The notes beneath the pieces were generated by a model, which worked only from the letters and a program-made list of their open reading frames with translations, was not told the DNA's origin and ran no database searches. From positions 411,689 to 475,688 of the forward strand of contig NW_022985165.1 of the NCBI RefSeq assembly GCF_010093535.1: a stretch of DNA of 64,000 nucleotides. Direction: 5' to 3'. The position numbers and the translations under genes were made by a program. This DNA is from Lindgomyces ingoldianus (Eukaryota > Ascomycota > Dothideomycetes > Pleosporales > Lindgomycetaceae). Shown here piece by piece: positions 48,972 to 59,920 of the stretch. The first letter of the stretch is position 1, and the number at the start of each line of letters is the position of its first letter.

Positions 48972-49018
48972 AGGGTTGGGGGTTGAGCAATAGAGGATTG
49001 GGGCTGAGCAATAGAGAG
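48949..49018. repeat. Tandem repeat spanning the prd1 stop
   Basis: Three units of about 22 bp, each containing gagcaatag, begin in the last codons of prd1 and run into the 3' flank. The first unit holds the real Glu-Gln-stop; the other two repeat it. Confidence 0.8.
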
Positions 49019-49451
49019 TTAGAGAGGATGTTTGATAGAGCATTAAGGGGACGGGAGTTAGGACTCTGCATACATCAGTCTCAGGGTGAGACGATGAATA
49101 CTAGTGTATTCATTATCTACGTCGCTTATTCTCTGTCTGTCTTTCGCATGCTCTAGGTGAAACTGCTAATCACTAGGAAAACGCACAAGTTGTGCTCTTC
49201 GACTTCGCCCTCGAAGGTATTTAGAAACCCTCAGCTCTGCGTCGCACTTCCTTACTATAATCTAGCCTCTAGAATCAATTATAGTTCGTGATGAGAGCAG
49301 TACGGCCATGTTTTCCTCGTGATCTGTCAGCCACTCATCGACGATCCAGAAGCTTCTACGGGGATTCGATACAAAACCCCAGACCCCCGCCGCGGCGTCG
49401 TCCGTGCGGGTTAACTCCACCCTGCCCATTGTCACCCCTCGAGTGCCCGCC
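48972..49451. other. Intergenic between prd1 and CHIP-like gene
   Basis: 480 bp with the repeat tail described above and then promoter sequence. The CHIP frame is open upstream to 49404 without an ATG. Confidence 0.5.
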
Positions 49452-50403
49452 ATGCCCCCGGGCAACGAATATGCTGCAGACCAGCTCAAAACCCAGGGAA
49501 ACACGCATTTCAAGAATGGCGAATACGAGGCCGCAGAGACATGCTATTCGCAGGCGATCCAGAAGAACAGCAAGAACCCATTGCTCTTCACCAACCGCGC
49601 GAACGCGCGACTGAAGCTCGAGAAATGGCAGGAGGTGATTGATGATTGTATACGGAGTATAGAGTTGTTGAAGGAGAATATGAAGGCTTTTTTCTACCTG
49701 GGTATGGCTTGCAATTCCTTCCGCAGTTCTGCGTCTATGTGAATGACTATGACCGAGGCTAACGGAGGGATCATGGACAGCGCAGGCACAAATCGCCATC
49801 AATCACCCCAACGAAGCTCTCTCGTCGGCTCTCATGGCTTACGAACTCTGCACCCGCTCCGCGCAACAAACGTCTAACGCTGCTACCATCAGCGCGCTGG
49901 TCCTGAAATGCAAGAAAGCGAAATGGGACATCCGCGAACGGGACCGCATACGTCGTCGCCACGACCTACTCGCCGACCTCGAGGTCAAACTCGAAGATGC
50001 GTACAAAAAAGAAATCTTCGAAATCGACGAAAAGGTTGCGAAGGGAGACATGGGCACTGTCGAATCCCAGGAGGAAAAATCCGAAATCAAACAAGACTGG
50101 GAGAAGAAAGTTGGTGATCTCCGCACTGCCTTTGCCCTCTCCGACCCAGAGCATCTCCAAAAACGCGAGGTCCCGGACTACCTTGTCGACGGCATCACGT
50201 TCGAAATTATGCACGACCCCGTGGTCACTAAGAACGGGCGATCTTACGAGCGCGCGACCATCATCGAGCATTTGAAGCGTTCGCCGACGGATCCGCTGAC
50301 GAGGGAGCCGCTGACGATTACTGAGCTCAGGCCGAATATCGCGCTGAAAGAGGCGTGCACGGAGTTTATGGAGGCGAATTCGGGTTGGGTTTATGATTGG
50401 TAG
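49452..50403 (+). CDS. CHIP/STUB1-type TPR and U-box ubiquitin ligase
   Basis: Exons 49452-49701 and 49781-50403 (79-nt intron, GTATGG donor, gaggctaacgg branch) give 290 aa, close to human CHIP (303 aa). Three TPR repeats fill about residues 7-110: AADQLKTQGNTHFKNGEYEA, NPLLFTNRANARLKLEKW, FFYLAQAQIAINHPNEAL. A charged helical hairpin (125-200) follows. The U-box at about 216-285 begins VPDYLVDGITFEIMHDPVV and contains NGRSYERATIIEHL and DPLTREPL. CHIP binds the EEVD tails of Hsp70 and Hsp90 through the TPRs and ubiquitinates misfolded clients. The acceptor after ggacag was chosen because it restores YLAQAQIA. Convergent with the cyclophilin gene. Confidence 0.94.
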
Positions 50404-50941
50404 GTCGGTATGTACTCTGCTCAGCATTGGTGTTTGTGATGAATGAAATTTCGCCTAGAGGGTGAGAATTGGCGCTGACGATTGTTTAGTGAGGACGGTG
50501 AAGTCGACGTGGATACCCGATGGGCTCATCTTTCTTCGTGGTAGTGAAGAGGGAATGGGCTTCCAGTAGTTTCGTACACAACCAGGAGAGTGGATGGAGA
50601 AGGAGAAGGAGATGTAGATATCCATCTTTCTTCATTGTGATGGAAAGGGGATGGTTTTTGTAAAGTAGCATAGCATTTGCATTGGAGGCGTACAGGTGAA
50701 CTGGATAATTATTTGTCACATAGGGGCCTACTTGAGTATGTCCCTGCGTATACCCCTTCTCGTGTGCATCAGTTTGCACTATGAGGTCGCAAGCAAACGA
50801 ACGAATTCAAGATTTGTTACTTAACGAAAATTAATGATATTGCATTAACTGGGTATCAATTCCACAAACGCCCCTACCACTCAGAGCCAGGTACCGAACG
50901 ACTCCTAAAGACACACTCAGCGTTCATCGACCTTCCTGTCT
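50404..50941. other. Intergenic between convergent genes
   Basis: 538 bp holding the 3' ends of the CHIP-like and cyclophilin genes. Short A/G-rich stretches, no gene seen. Confidence 0.5.
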
Positions 50942-52179
50942 TCACCGTGCCCGACGCCCCATACCCTCATTTTCCTTCCCCTTATACCCAACGGGCCCCC
51001 CCTTTACCCCTTCCATATCCCCATCCACAAACCCACCTCCATTACTTCGCTCCTCCCTATATATATTCGGCAAACTCCTCTGCCTCCTGACCCCACTCCC
51101 CTCCGCCCTCCCGCCCGCAGGCCGATGTCGACTCGGCGGCGGGCTCCTCTTCCGATGCGACCTCGGTTCCAGCGCCTCCTCTTCATTCTCCACAATCGGA
51201 GATCGCGTTCTCGACCGCTTGCGCGCCCGTCCGCGCAGCGTATGATCGAGCTCTGCGTCACTCCTCCGGCGGATCTTACGGCTTGAGAGCGGCGGTGAGA
51301 TGGAGATTGATGAGGAGGACGATTGTCGGTGGTGTTTCCGGTAGTGGTCGTGCAGGCGGCGGTGTCGGGAGCCGCTGTCGCGGTAGTGGCCGCGGGATGG
51401 GGACGGTGAGCGCATGCGTGTGGGGGTGTGAGAGGACTTGCGGCGTCGTTTATGCCGGCCGCGCTCTTCGAAGATATCGAGGGGGGTGGCTGTGGTTGTG
51501 GATGGTGCAATGTCGAGGAGACCGTAGGAGGTTATGAAGATCGGCGATAGAAGGTGGCTTGAGTTTGACGTGTCGACTGCTGCGAGAGCTAGCTGGTCGA
51601 GCATCGAGGTGTCTGAGATTACACGGCCAAAGACGGTGTGCGTGGTGCCTGGACGATGCGGTAGAGGACCGAGGGCTATAAAGTGTCTGGGATCATCGGT
51701 AAGCTTGGGATCTCATATCTAAATGCCCTCTTGCTGAACCTAGGGACACTTTACGGAGGAGATACAAAGCGTACTGGCTGATATTCGGGTGTTCCTCGTT
51801 GCAGAGAATACCAACCATGCCCTTGCTGACATTACACCCTCCTCCAGCCTCCATGCCGCAAACCATCACCCCCACTATCCTTTCTTGCTCGCTAACATGC
51901 TGTCCTCGGATCATAACGCCAGGATCAACGTAGGTGAAAAACTCTTCGACGATTCTCATCCCCGCATCGCCAGTAGACAATAATTCTGTAAACCTATAGC
52001 TCATTGTTAGCACACACATTCTCATCAAGGTTTCTACTCACAGCAACCCACATCGCACAAGCCCTCGGCGCCTCATCAACCCATAGCTCCACCACCAGTC
52101 TTCCGACGGGCTTGTCGGATCCAACGGCGGCGGCGACGGCCATGTCGAAGAAGACGCAAGGACGAGGTAAACTCGACAT
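50942..52179 (-). CDS. Divergent cyclophilin with C-terminal RS domain, three exons
   Basis: Minus-strand exons 52179-52052, 51993-51775 and 51686-50942 give 363 aa. Introns are 58 nt (GTGGGT donor) and 88 nt (GTACGC donor), chosen because they restore cyclophilin order: PCVFFDMAV, GRLVVELWVDEAPRACAMFT, VDPGVMIRG (65-73), GILCNEEHPNISQHFIALG, THTVFGRVI. Compared with human CypA, the catalytic Arg55 region FHR reads FTY, Phe60 is Val and Gln63 is Arg, while Met61, the Phe of HFIAL and the His before VFG remain. Activity as a prolyl isomerase is therefore doubtful. Residues about 190-305 are rich in Arg-Ser, His and Lys (SPSPSR, HRRLHDHYRKHHRQ, SSRKIRRR), like nuclear SR-cyclophilins that contact splicing factors. 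Probably nuclear. Confidence 0.82.
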
Positions 52180-52672
52180 GATTGATATTGACAAAGGCGG
52201 AGGGGAAGGACGGAGGAGGCATGGAGTGATGTTTGAGATTCAGTGGGTGAGGGGTTGTACTGTGAGTTGCTCGTGTGACGGGGATGAACCTTAAGTGCTG
52301 CTGCACCAGAGAGGGACCTTGGGACCAAGCAAGGAACGTCATTCGATCTTCGCTTGGCCAAAGCTTCTGCCTGCTTTCGGGTGAGAGTGTCACGTGCGTA
52401 GTCAGATGGAGACATCATGGGGTGCCTGAGCTTTGATGATCATATGTCTTCTGATTGTATGGGCTTTTGGTGGAAGCGCTGTGTGATTGCAGTGCTACTA
52501 TGCATAAACGCCCTCGAAGTCTACACTACTCTATTATTGCAGTTGAACGTCGAGTCACAATCAGGTTGCAATCAATACCTCTATTCTTTCTTCTTGTCGC
52601 CAAAAAGGTCCTTCTCTACCATTTGCCTAGTTTCCCGTTAGCAAAGCCTTCCAAAGCAAAAAGCACATTTGC
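52180..52672. other. Intergenic between cyclophilin and aminopeptidase genes
   Basis: 493 bp: promoter of the cyclophilin gene and 3' end of the aminopeptidase gene. No gene seen. Confidence 0.5.
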
Positions 52673-54866
52673 TCACCTGCAGATCGGATGATAGAAACTC
52701 TTGTTCTTCTCAAACGTCTCGACCGCCAATTTCCGATCCGCCTCATTCAGCAACCGAAACAACGGCCTCACAAATTTCATCCTGCCGATCTTGCCTAGTA
52801 GCTCTGCCGTTGGCTTATAGCACTCGTGGCACCTGCTCTTGAGGCCAATGCTATAGAACCTGCTGACCAGCTCGATGTTGCGAGACTTGTCATACTCGTA
52901 CACTTGGCCCATCTCACGGACATCTTTAGTTGAGAATTTGTCTGCAAAGCTCTGCACACGCTCGAGGAAGACAACGGACTGGTTCGCTACCCATGATGAA
53001 ATATCCTTCTTCTCTGGAGTGAATGCTTTGCCGTCTTCAACCCAGAATTTCCACTTATCGGCAAGCTCGTAGCAAGTCTTAACGAGCGTGTCGTCGAACT
53101 CAGGCTTCGTCGGGTAGCCCGGAGCATAAAACAATTTGTCCCAGTCGAATCCATCCAGCTTCTTTGATGCTTCCGGATCCGAGGCGAAGAAGGCAATCAA
53201 GCAGGATTTGAAGTCGTAACTGTCGACGGAGCGGAATTTGAACGTCTCGAAGTAGTGCGGGATGAATGTATCCCATTTCTGTTTGCCGAGGAGGAGCTCA
53301 AAGGCGTAGAGAGCATGGAACCCTTTTTCGTAGGGAATGGACGCTGGAATTCTTAGCAATGGGTCAGTGATATGGGGAGAGCGGCTTACAGAATGCGTCG
53401 TCAGGGTCACTGCCTTTGAGGTCTACCACGAGTTTCGTGTATCGACTGAGACGTTATGTTAGCTGTTTAGATACAAGGAGAATAAGTAAGCTGATCTGAA
53501 TTGCTTACTGGTCTTTCCCGTATCGCTCGATGGATTCTTCGAGTGCCTTCCACCCAATAATCGAGGAGAAGTGTCGATGTGGCTCCCCATGAATAGCAGC
53601 CTGGATCCTGCGCTCAAGATATGTCGTCCACCCCTCATTCAACCAGAAGTGTTCCCAAGAAGCCGCAGACACCAGATTTCCACTCCAGCTATGCGAAAGT
53701 TCATGCGCAATCACATCCACATTCTGCTTATCACCCGATATTATGCTCGGGGTCGCGTACGTCCAGACCGGGTTCTCCATTCCACCATACGGGAAAGATG
53801 GGGGTAAGATCAAGCAATTATACTGCGTCCACTGGTATTTTGGGGACACCACGGATTCGATAGCATCCATAAACGGCTCAATCTCTCCCGCGAGTTCCCA
53901 CTGGCAATCCAAGAGCTCCTCCGGTCCACTCCATACCGTGCTCCGAGGTCCAATCGCCGCGGAGGCAACATCACCGCTTGCCAACGCAAAGAGATAGCTT
54001 GGAATCGGCACTTTCTGCTCGAATGTATATAGCAGCGTGCCGCTCTTCCCCTCTTTCCCAGGAACATATTCTTTCGCCCCAGTTGGCAAACCGCTCGCAA
54101 GAACCGGCAGCGGACTCCTAATCGCAAAGTCAAACGTCGACTTCACATCTGGCGTATCTTGGCACGGGAATATGGAGCGAGCGTGAATGGCCTGGCACTG
54201 CGAGAACATATACGGATGTTTCTTGTTAGACGTTTGCTCTGGCGTCATCCATTGCAAGGCCGTGCATTTCTCCGTGGTGGAAAGTTGGACGGCGACATCG
54301 AGCGTCTTCCCACTTGGTACCCTACCATCGAGTTTGATGGACAACGGACTCCCGTACGGTTCAACGCGATCCGTCACTGACCATTTCACCTCCTTTCCGT
54401 TAACCTTGACGTCCGTGATATCCAGAAAACTGCTATCCAGAACTATCTCTTGACTCTCCCCATCTGTTAATGACTCAAGTGTAAGTACAATGCCGCCTTT
54501 GAGAACATTTTTTGCAAAATCGATCTCAAAGCTCGCCGCCGTATGCCGGGTCACAAAATTGAGATAGTTCGAGAGCGTATTCGGGTCCCTCGGCGTCCTA
54601 ATAGTTATATTTGGATCCGTCATAGGTTTGGTGACCATAGCAGCGGGCGCACGATGCATAAACGAAAACTCCTTCACGTCTCCACTTAAGCGTGGAAATG
54701 CACGTTTTGTAGCTGTAGTGGGGGAGCAGGAAGCTGAAGTTGTGAAGCGGAACGGCTGGAGCTGAGGTCGGAAGGCCGAACCCAACCGTGCAGAGCGAGA
54801 AATCGACCTTCCATTTCGACGCAGCGGTAGCGAAAGCCAGCTGCGAACGCAGAGCGCTTCGGCCAT
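52673..54866 (-). CDS. LAP2: Leukotriene A4 hydrolase-type M1 aminopeptidase
   Basis: Minus-strand exons 54866-53509, 53445-53390 and 53343-52673 give 694 aa. Introns are 63 and 46 nt with GTAAGC donors; the 56-nt middle exon supplies RYTKLVVDLKGSDPDDAF. Substrate motif GGMEN is at 361-365, zinc ligands His388 and His392 lie in HELSHSW, and the third ligand Glu411 lies in NEGWTTY. The C-terminal domain with FRSVDSYDFKSCL is typical of LTA4H and yeast Lap2. It hydrolyses short peptides and often has epoxide hydrolase activity. The first 70 residues are Arg/Ser-rich and look like a mitochondrial presequence; a second start at Met77 (MVTKPMTDPN) would give the standard cytosolic length. Confidence 0.95.
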
Positions 54867-55263
54867 TGCGAAACAACGAGACGTTCAGTCAGTGAAGGCG
54901 CGAGGAATGCGGCCTACTCCGCATCCTTGTCCGTGTCCTGCTCCGTACGTTCAACGAAGCTTTTAGATTTGAGCAGGGGCGTGAGAAGTTCTGCATGACT
55001 TTAGACCGTGCGCGGGGTTCACAAACTTCAAGTACTGCATGCACATCATGCTCTGTGGAGACATGGAGCAACGTGCATATGCTTGCGCTGAGATATGATC
55101 TGCAGGTATATAACAAAGAGGTAGAACCAACCCGCTGGGTCCATAAATAATATCAAAACGCCATTAAACACCAAATTCCCAAGAGGCTGGATGCATTCAA
55201 ATGAGATCCCTATTGCATGCCCGAATTTCCAGCAAGAGCTGCAATGCTCCAAATTCTGAAAGG
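54867..55263. other. Intergenic between two minus-strand genes
   Basis: 397 bp: promoter of the aminopeptidase and 3' end of the LysM gene. Confidence 0.5.
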
Positions 55264-57114
55264 TCAATCGATCTTTCTGGCCTGGCCTTTCCGGCCCCTA
55301 TCGCGGATTACAAGATTGACATCAGGTCTGGCGCTCTGATACTGTTCCGACGTTGGTATTAACAGATCTGCCACCCCTACCCTGCCTCCTATAGTATCGC
55401 CATCGCCAATCTCAAAAGCGCTATCTCTTAGTTCGATTAAATCACCAAAGTCGCCTCCGACAGCTCCGATGACTGGAACAGCGGAGCGTTTCCCCTGGCT
55501 AGATGTTGAGGGGTCTGAGAGTATCTTAGAAGCTTGTGATGCCATATTGCGCATCCATCCTTCAATGGCTCCCCCAAATTGTTGAAGGTCTATTCCAGCT
55601 CCTCCTAGCGGCGTCCGGGCGCCTGATCCACTAAGTTGAACGCTTGTTCCTGTATCTGCATCTAGCAGGCTGGGTGCCCACGGTGTGAAGTATTCCTGTC
55701 CTGGAGGAGGCGCAACATTAGGTAAATGCGACGCGAATAGCTTGTTCAATCCATCCTGAGCCGGGCCTGGGCTTCGAACATTCTTGCCGAGCGTACCGAC
55801 CCCCCCAGGGCCATGCAGCGAAAAGTTGGAAATACTGCGGTGGCGGCCATGCATACCAGAGGAGGGAGTTCCGCGGCTCGTTGGAGGCCGCACTCTACTA
55901 GCGTTTTGGCCGGGAGAATTCATATGCGAATTTGTGTAGTTAGTTGACGTAGAGGAACGGGGCAGATCGAAGGAAGGAGAAGGAGTTGAAGCATCAGAAT
56001 ACGCGAGAGACTTCCGTCGGGCAGGAGGAAAAAAGCCAAGTGCTCTGCGGGGCATACGGCCAATCTCTATGGGAGTGGAGTCGTTGGGGAGCATGACCCA
56101 AGAGTCGTGTTTCCAAGGGAGTTCAGAATCAGCATTCGAGTGAGAAGAGGAAGGTGCAGATGGACTATGTTGGCTTCGGTCTTTGTGGGATCGCCATCCG
56201 TTCGGTATTGTGGTCGAATCAGTGTCTGCGCTATTTTGTTTGTCACCATAGTCCCCTAGCAATAGATCCTCCTCTTGTTGGGCGTTCGGTCCGGTCACTG
56301 GACGTCCCTTTACCCCACATGCATCGACGGGGAGAAGTATCGTGTCTTTTGTCTGGATGCTGTCGTTCGGCCACATGCGGTTGGCCTTCCTCAGTACAGC
56401 CGGCTGACAGTTGAATTTGATGGTGATACCGGCAAGAGTGTCCTGGGGCCGAACTATGTGAACGTAGACCAGAGCGTCCCGATCGTCATTCTCGGTCGGG
56501 GGTGCCGAGACACTCAGACGGTCATCAGAATTTCTGCGTTTTATGCGCCCTACCGAATCAGGCAGCAGGTGCTCGTCGGCAGTGAGGAGGTCCTTCCGCT
56601 TCATTGCCCGCACCATGCTCTCTCGTTCCTCTTGTGGGCCGGCTCCGACCTGGGAGCTCGAAGACCCCAGCGGACCCCATTGTTTTGGCGTCACACCGCT
56701 CGCTGCTCGTCGATGTGTGGCAGCCAGCGGTCTCCGTCGCCGGGTCGCAGTGTCCTTTGGCCCCGCGTCGTTGCCCAGTACGTTTGTTGCGAGGCCCTGG
56801 ATGGCCGACCATGAATTGCCCCAGATGCCGGAGAAAGTCACAGACGCATCTCGACTGCCGTTCGGAGCGTGCGCACCTGCCGCTCGTGTGAGGGACGATG
56901 GGTTCGACGTCACGTTGGGCCGCGAAGGGTGGGAGCTGGGGATGGGGGATGCGGTTCTAGAGGCGAAGGGGGATGCGCTGCCTTCGCTGCCGGACGCTGC
57001 CGGATCTAGCTCATCGTCGATGGATATCAGGCGACGGGCCCGAGGGCGCAACGATGAGGCTGCAGGAGTGGAGCTGGTCTTGGAGGAGGAAGGGGATCCA
57101 TTGGTGGGGTGCAT
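55264..57114 (-). CDS. Intracellular LysM-domain protein
   Basis: This is a single exon of 616 aa from the ATG at 57114-57112 (MHPTNGSPSS); the frame is open 81 codons further up but without ATG. There is no signal peptide. A single LysM domain lies at about 217-266 (YVHIVRPQDTLAGITIKF, LRKANRMWPNDSI, ILLPVDAC), framed by Ser/Pro/Arg-rich disordered sequence. Just before it is the basic stretch KRKDLLTADEH...RIKRRNSDD. In secreted proteins LysM binds chitin or peptidoglycan, but the lack of a secretion signal places this among intracellular LysM proteins, as with eukaryotic LYSMD proteins of poorly known role. The C-terminal part has conserved-looking APSLLDADTG and GAIEGWMRNMASQASKIL. A long antisense frame at 56543-57265 is a shadow. 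Confidence 0.85.
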   Translation of the reverse strand: MHPTNGSPSSSKTSSTPAASSLRPRARRLISIDDELDPAASGSEGSASPFASRTASPIPSSHPSRPNVTSNPSSLTRAAGAHAPNGSRDASVTFSGIWGNSWSAIQGLATNVLGNDAGPKDTATRRRRPLAATHRRAASGVTPKQWGPLGSSSSQVGAGPQEERESMVRAMKRKDLLTADEHLLPDSVGRIKRRNSDDRLSVSAPPTENDDRDALVYVHIVRPQDTLAGITIKFNCQPAVLRKANRMWPNDSIQTKDTILLPVDACGVKGRPVTGPNAQQEEDLLLGDYGDKQNSADTDSTTIPNGWRSHKDRSQHSPSAPSSSHSNADSELPWKHDSWVMLPNDSTPIEIGRMPRRALGFFPPARRKSLAYSDASTPSPSFDLPRSSTSTNYTNSHMNSPGQNASRVRPPTSRGTPSSGMHGRHRSISNFSLHGPGGVGTLGKNVRSPGPAQDGLNKLFASHLPNVAPPPGQEYFTPWAPSLLDADTGTSVQLSGSGARTPLGGAGIDLQQFGGAIEGWMRNMASQASKILSDPSTSSQGKRSAVPVIGAVGGDFGDLIELRDSAFEIGDGDTIGGRVGVADLLIPTSEQYQSARPDVNLVIRDRGRKGQARKID

Positions 57115-57789
57115 GGCCTTCAGCAGGCGGGCAGAGTTGGTGAAAGAGGAGCAGCATAGGACAGGTGGTGGCAGTGGGTCGGAAAGCGCATGGCATCTAG
57201 TCACTGTGGCATTCTTGACGTTTTGGGCGAGTGTGAATGCCAGGGAGCGTGTGTGTTTATTGTAAGTGGAGTGCGTACGTCGACATTGCCGCAGCCATGG
57301 CCGTGCGCAGTAAGAAAGAGCCTCGATTGTCGATAGCAGCAGAACCCTGTGCGACACAGCACCAGAAACCCGTCATATATGATCCATTGCAAATCTAACA
57401 CACAGCTACCTGTTTCGCGCTGCCCCCGCTTGAACTACTGCATTCTTGTCGTAGCGTAAGGCCAGATGGCATTTTAATTCACTGGTCCTCAAATCGGAGA
57501 ATGCCCGGCGCTTGGCCCGCACCGGCACTGATTGGACGCGCCTGTGTTCGCTATGCTCCAGACATCACCAGCAATTAATATCAACACAATGTCGTGAAAA
57601 CCATGACTGTCATTCCAGGACTTGACCACGTGTTGACTCGTTAACAACACGTGAGCTTCATCACCCTGCACTGTAGAATTAACAACACCGTGAATGCAGT
57701 TGCCCCATTGACATGCATTTCTCTCCATGGCCAGCATTGATCCCCAAACGCCGTCCGATACAGACACAGAAATACACGACGCCTATTGC
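57115..57789. other. Intergenic
   Basis: 675 bp upstream of the LysM start and downstream of the disordered-protein gene. A CACGTG lies in ttgaccacgtgttgac (about 57626-57631). Confidence 0.45.
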
Positions 57790-59427
57790 CTAACGCCACG
57801 GACTCGAGCTTGCACCACTGACATCAACACTCTCAAATTCCATTTCCCATGCATCGACTTCTTCAAACTGCTTCGCAATCGCCGTCAGCTTAGATTTTGG
57901 GACGCTGATTGTAGTCGCCGTCGTCTCATCTACATCTCCAGACGAATCTTCTTGGACGAAGGTGCTCTCATTCTCTTTGTCGGACGAGGTGCGACGTCCG
58001 TAGGTTCGGGTGTTCTTCTGAGTCGTTATCGTAGGTACCTGGGGCTTTTTGGTAGTGCGAGAGAGCTTCTTGCTAGATCTCAATTGAGCTGCTGCTGCTG
58101 CCGATGCCGGAGCACCCCGTCGAGGTGGTAGTTGTAGTTCGTCCTGATCTGAATCCACAGGAGTAATATCGACGTTGTCTGAGCTTCGAATGTCAAACTC
58201 GTCGTATTCCTGAGGCACATGTGTCCGCCGCCGAGGAAGCAGAGCTTGTAATCTGGCTGTAGAGATGGCTTTCGGTTTCGGTTTCGGCTTCGGCTTCTGC
58301 TTGGCATTTGGCTTGACAGGTAGCTCTGATTCTTCGTCCTCTATATCAGCGTCCACGCTATTCCGCAGTTTCTTTTTGGTCTCTCTTCGCTTTCTGTTTT
58401 GTCGCGGCTTGACTGGAGAGTCAACAGTCTCATCAGCAGGAAGGCTACTTGACCGGGGTGGAGCCATTGTCTCACTCATGGTCTCATAATCTGCCCCCTC
58501 TTTCGTTTTGAGAACCTCTTCACGACTTTCTATAACCTCCGGTAGACTTGGAGATGACGATCGCGATTCCTGAACATCCGCCCCAGATGGAGAGTCAAAG
58601 GGCGGAGACGAACGTAGAACTTGCACTACAGGAGAGCTCAATTTCCGTTTTCTTCCCCATGAGCCGCTGGAAGAGGCTGACGGGTGGAGATCGCTGTTGC
58701 TACTGACTTCTTCTGGTCCACTCTTTTGCAGGTGAAGGGGAGTGGATTCGGCTTCGGGGTTGAAATCGTCCAGGTCATCAAAATCATCGTCTCCCATATC
58801 GGTCATCTGGTTCACCATTCGCAGGAGACTTGGCTGTCGCGGTCTACGCTTGAAATTCTTCAAGGCTAGGATCGAGGTTTCATGAGCTGGAGTTCCGAGA
58901 ACTTTCATGGCTGATGGCGGGCGCGTGCCGTGGGCAGGAGAGTCTGAGTCGAGTGATCCGAAGGTGAAGAGGGTGTCGGATAAGCTATCATCGACTTGCG
59001 CTGGCTCAATGTGTGGATGGGGTTCCGGCGTTGATGTTCCTTGTGCCTGAGACTTCTTGCCTGCCATTGAGGTACGTGTCTTCTTCGGCGCAGCCGATGG
59101 TGGGGTCCGGCTCTTGCTAGAAGGTCTCATAACTCGGGGCTGCGGCGCTTTGGTTTTCGGTTCGGCAGTCCTATCCTCATTTTGCTCTACAGGAAGCCCG
59201 CCAGTCATGGTGAAGTCCACATCCTTCTCAGGCTCAGGCTGCCATGGCATTCTCCTCTGCGCGCGATTTGTCCTAACAACGAGCCCATCGCTATCATCGC
59301 TGAAACTATCGATATTCTCAGAGATCTTTCTGGTCGGGTTTGATCGGGAAATAGGTGCGGCGGCTTTCGACGTTTTGGCGACGCGTGTTGCTGCAGGCGC
59401 GACTTTGGTCCTCTTGGGGCGCGGCAT
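57790..59427 (-). CDS. Large disordered nuclear-looking protein, unknown family
   Basis: This is a single exon of 545 aa starting MPRPKRTKVAP. Composition is strongly Ser/Lys/Arg/Asp/Glu with several possible nuclear signals (PKRTK, GRKRKL, RKRRETKKK). The most conserved-looking block is LALKNFKRRPRQPSLLRMVN near residue 190, followed by an acidic run DMGDDDFDDLDDF. A hexanucleotide repeat encodes KPKPKPKPK (about 58270-58296), followed by ISTARLQALLPRRR. The C-terminus ends with a hydrophobic/acidic EEVDAWEMEFESVDVS. I do not recognise the function; chromatin or kinetochore association is only a guess from composition. It shares a 493-bp divergent promoter with the Nudix gene. Confidence 0.78.
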   Translation of the reverse strand: MPRPKRTKVAPAATRVAKTSKAAAPISRSNPTRKISENIDSFSDDSDGLVVRTNRAQRRMPWQPEPEKDVDFTMTGGLPVEQNEDRTAEPKTKAPQPRVMRPSSKSRTPPSAAPKKTRTSMAGKKSQAQGTSTPEPHPHIEPAQVDDSLSDTLFTFGSLDSDSPAHGTRPPSAMKVLGTPAHETSILALKNFKRRPRQPSLLRMVNQMTDMGDDDFDDLDDFNPEAESTPLHLQKSGPEEVSSNSDLHPSASSSGSWGRKRKLSSPVVQVLRSSPPFDSPSGADVQESRSSSPSLPEVIESREEVLKTKEGADYETMSETMAPPRSSSLPADETVDSPVKPRQNRKRRETKKKLRNSVDADIEDEESELPVKPNAKQKPKPKPKPKAISTARLQALLPRRRTHVPQEYDEFDIRSSDNVDITPVDSDQDELQLPPRRGAPASAAAAAQLRSSKKLSRTTKKPQVPTITTQKNTRTYGRRTSSDKENESTFVQEDSSGDVDETTATTISVPKSKLTAIAKQFEEVDAWEMEFESVDVSGASSSPWR

Positions 59428-59920
59428 GGCAATCGCTCAATCGCCGCAAAACAACGATAATAATGCGACTTGTTTGCGATCAAAGGAGCGTCGGGGGTTG
59501 CTGTTGTGTGGTGGCAGGTCGAGGAAGAGTTGGAGGTCAACGCGCAACCTAATGTTTGGGTTTAGTATCGAGCATACCCTAAGGTTAGGGTTGGTCCGTG
59601 CTAAAAGCTTAAATCTACGGCTTGCACGTGACATCCTCGATGTCTCACCGTCACCCTCCCATTTCTCACTTGCATTTCTAAAAAAAAAAAAATTGGCGTA
59701 GGCAACGCTAGTGTAGCGGTTACTACGCCTTGGTGCGCCTTGAACCACCAGCAGCCACCTGAAACCCTGGCCCCTAGCAAGGCAGCTACAATTCGCCCCT
59801 ACTTTAGTCTGGCGTCCAGCGCTCTTCTTCACTTCCAGTAAACGCTAAATTTTGCACAACACCCAGCATTTTGGTGGCAATCTCACATTCACTATCTCTG
59901 TCCTTAAATTAATCTAAACG
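59428..59920. promoter_or_regulatory. Shared divergent promoter with CACGTG and poly-A tract
   Basis: Intergenic between divergent genes. CACGTG at 59625-59630 is a candidate bHLH site; a run of 12 A lies at about 59681-59692. Confidence 0.4.

Noticed and set aside
56543..57265. 240-codon plus-strand frame
   Set aside because: Antisense shadow of the LysM gene, no motifs, no neighbouring exon logic.
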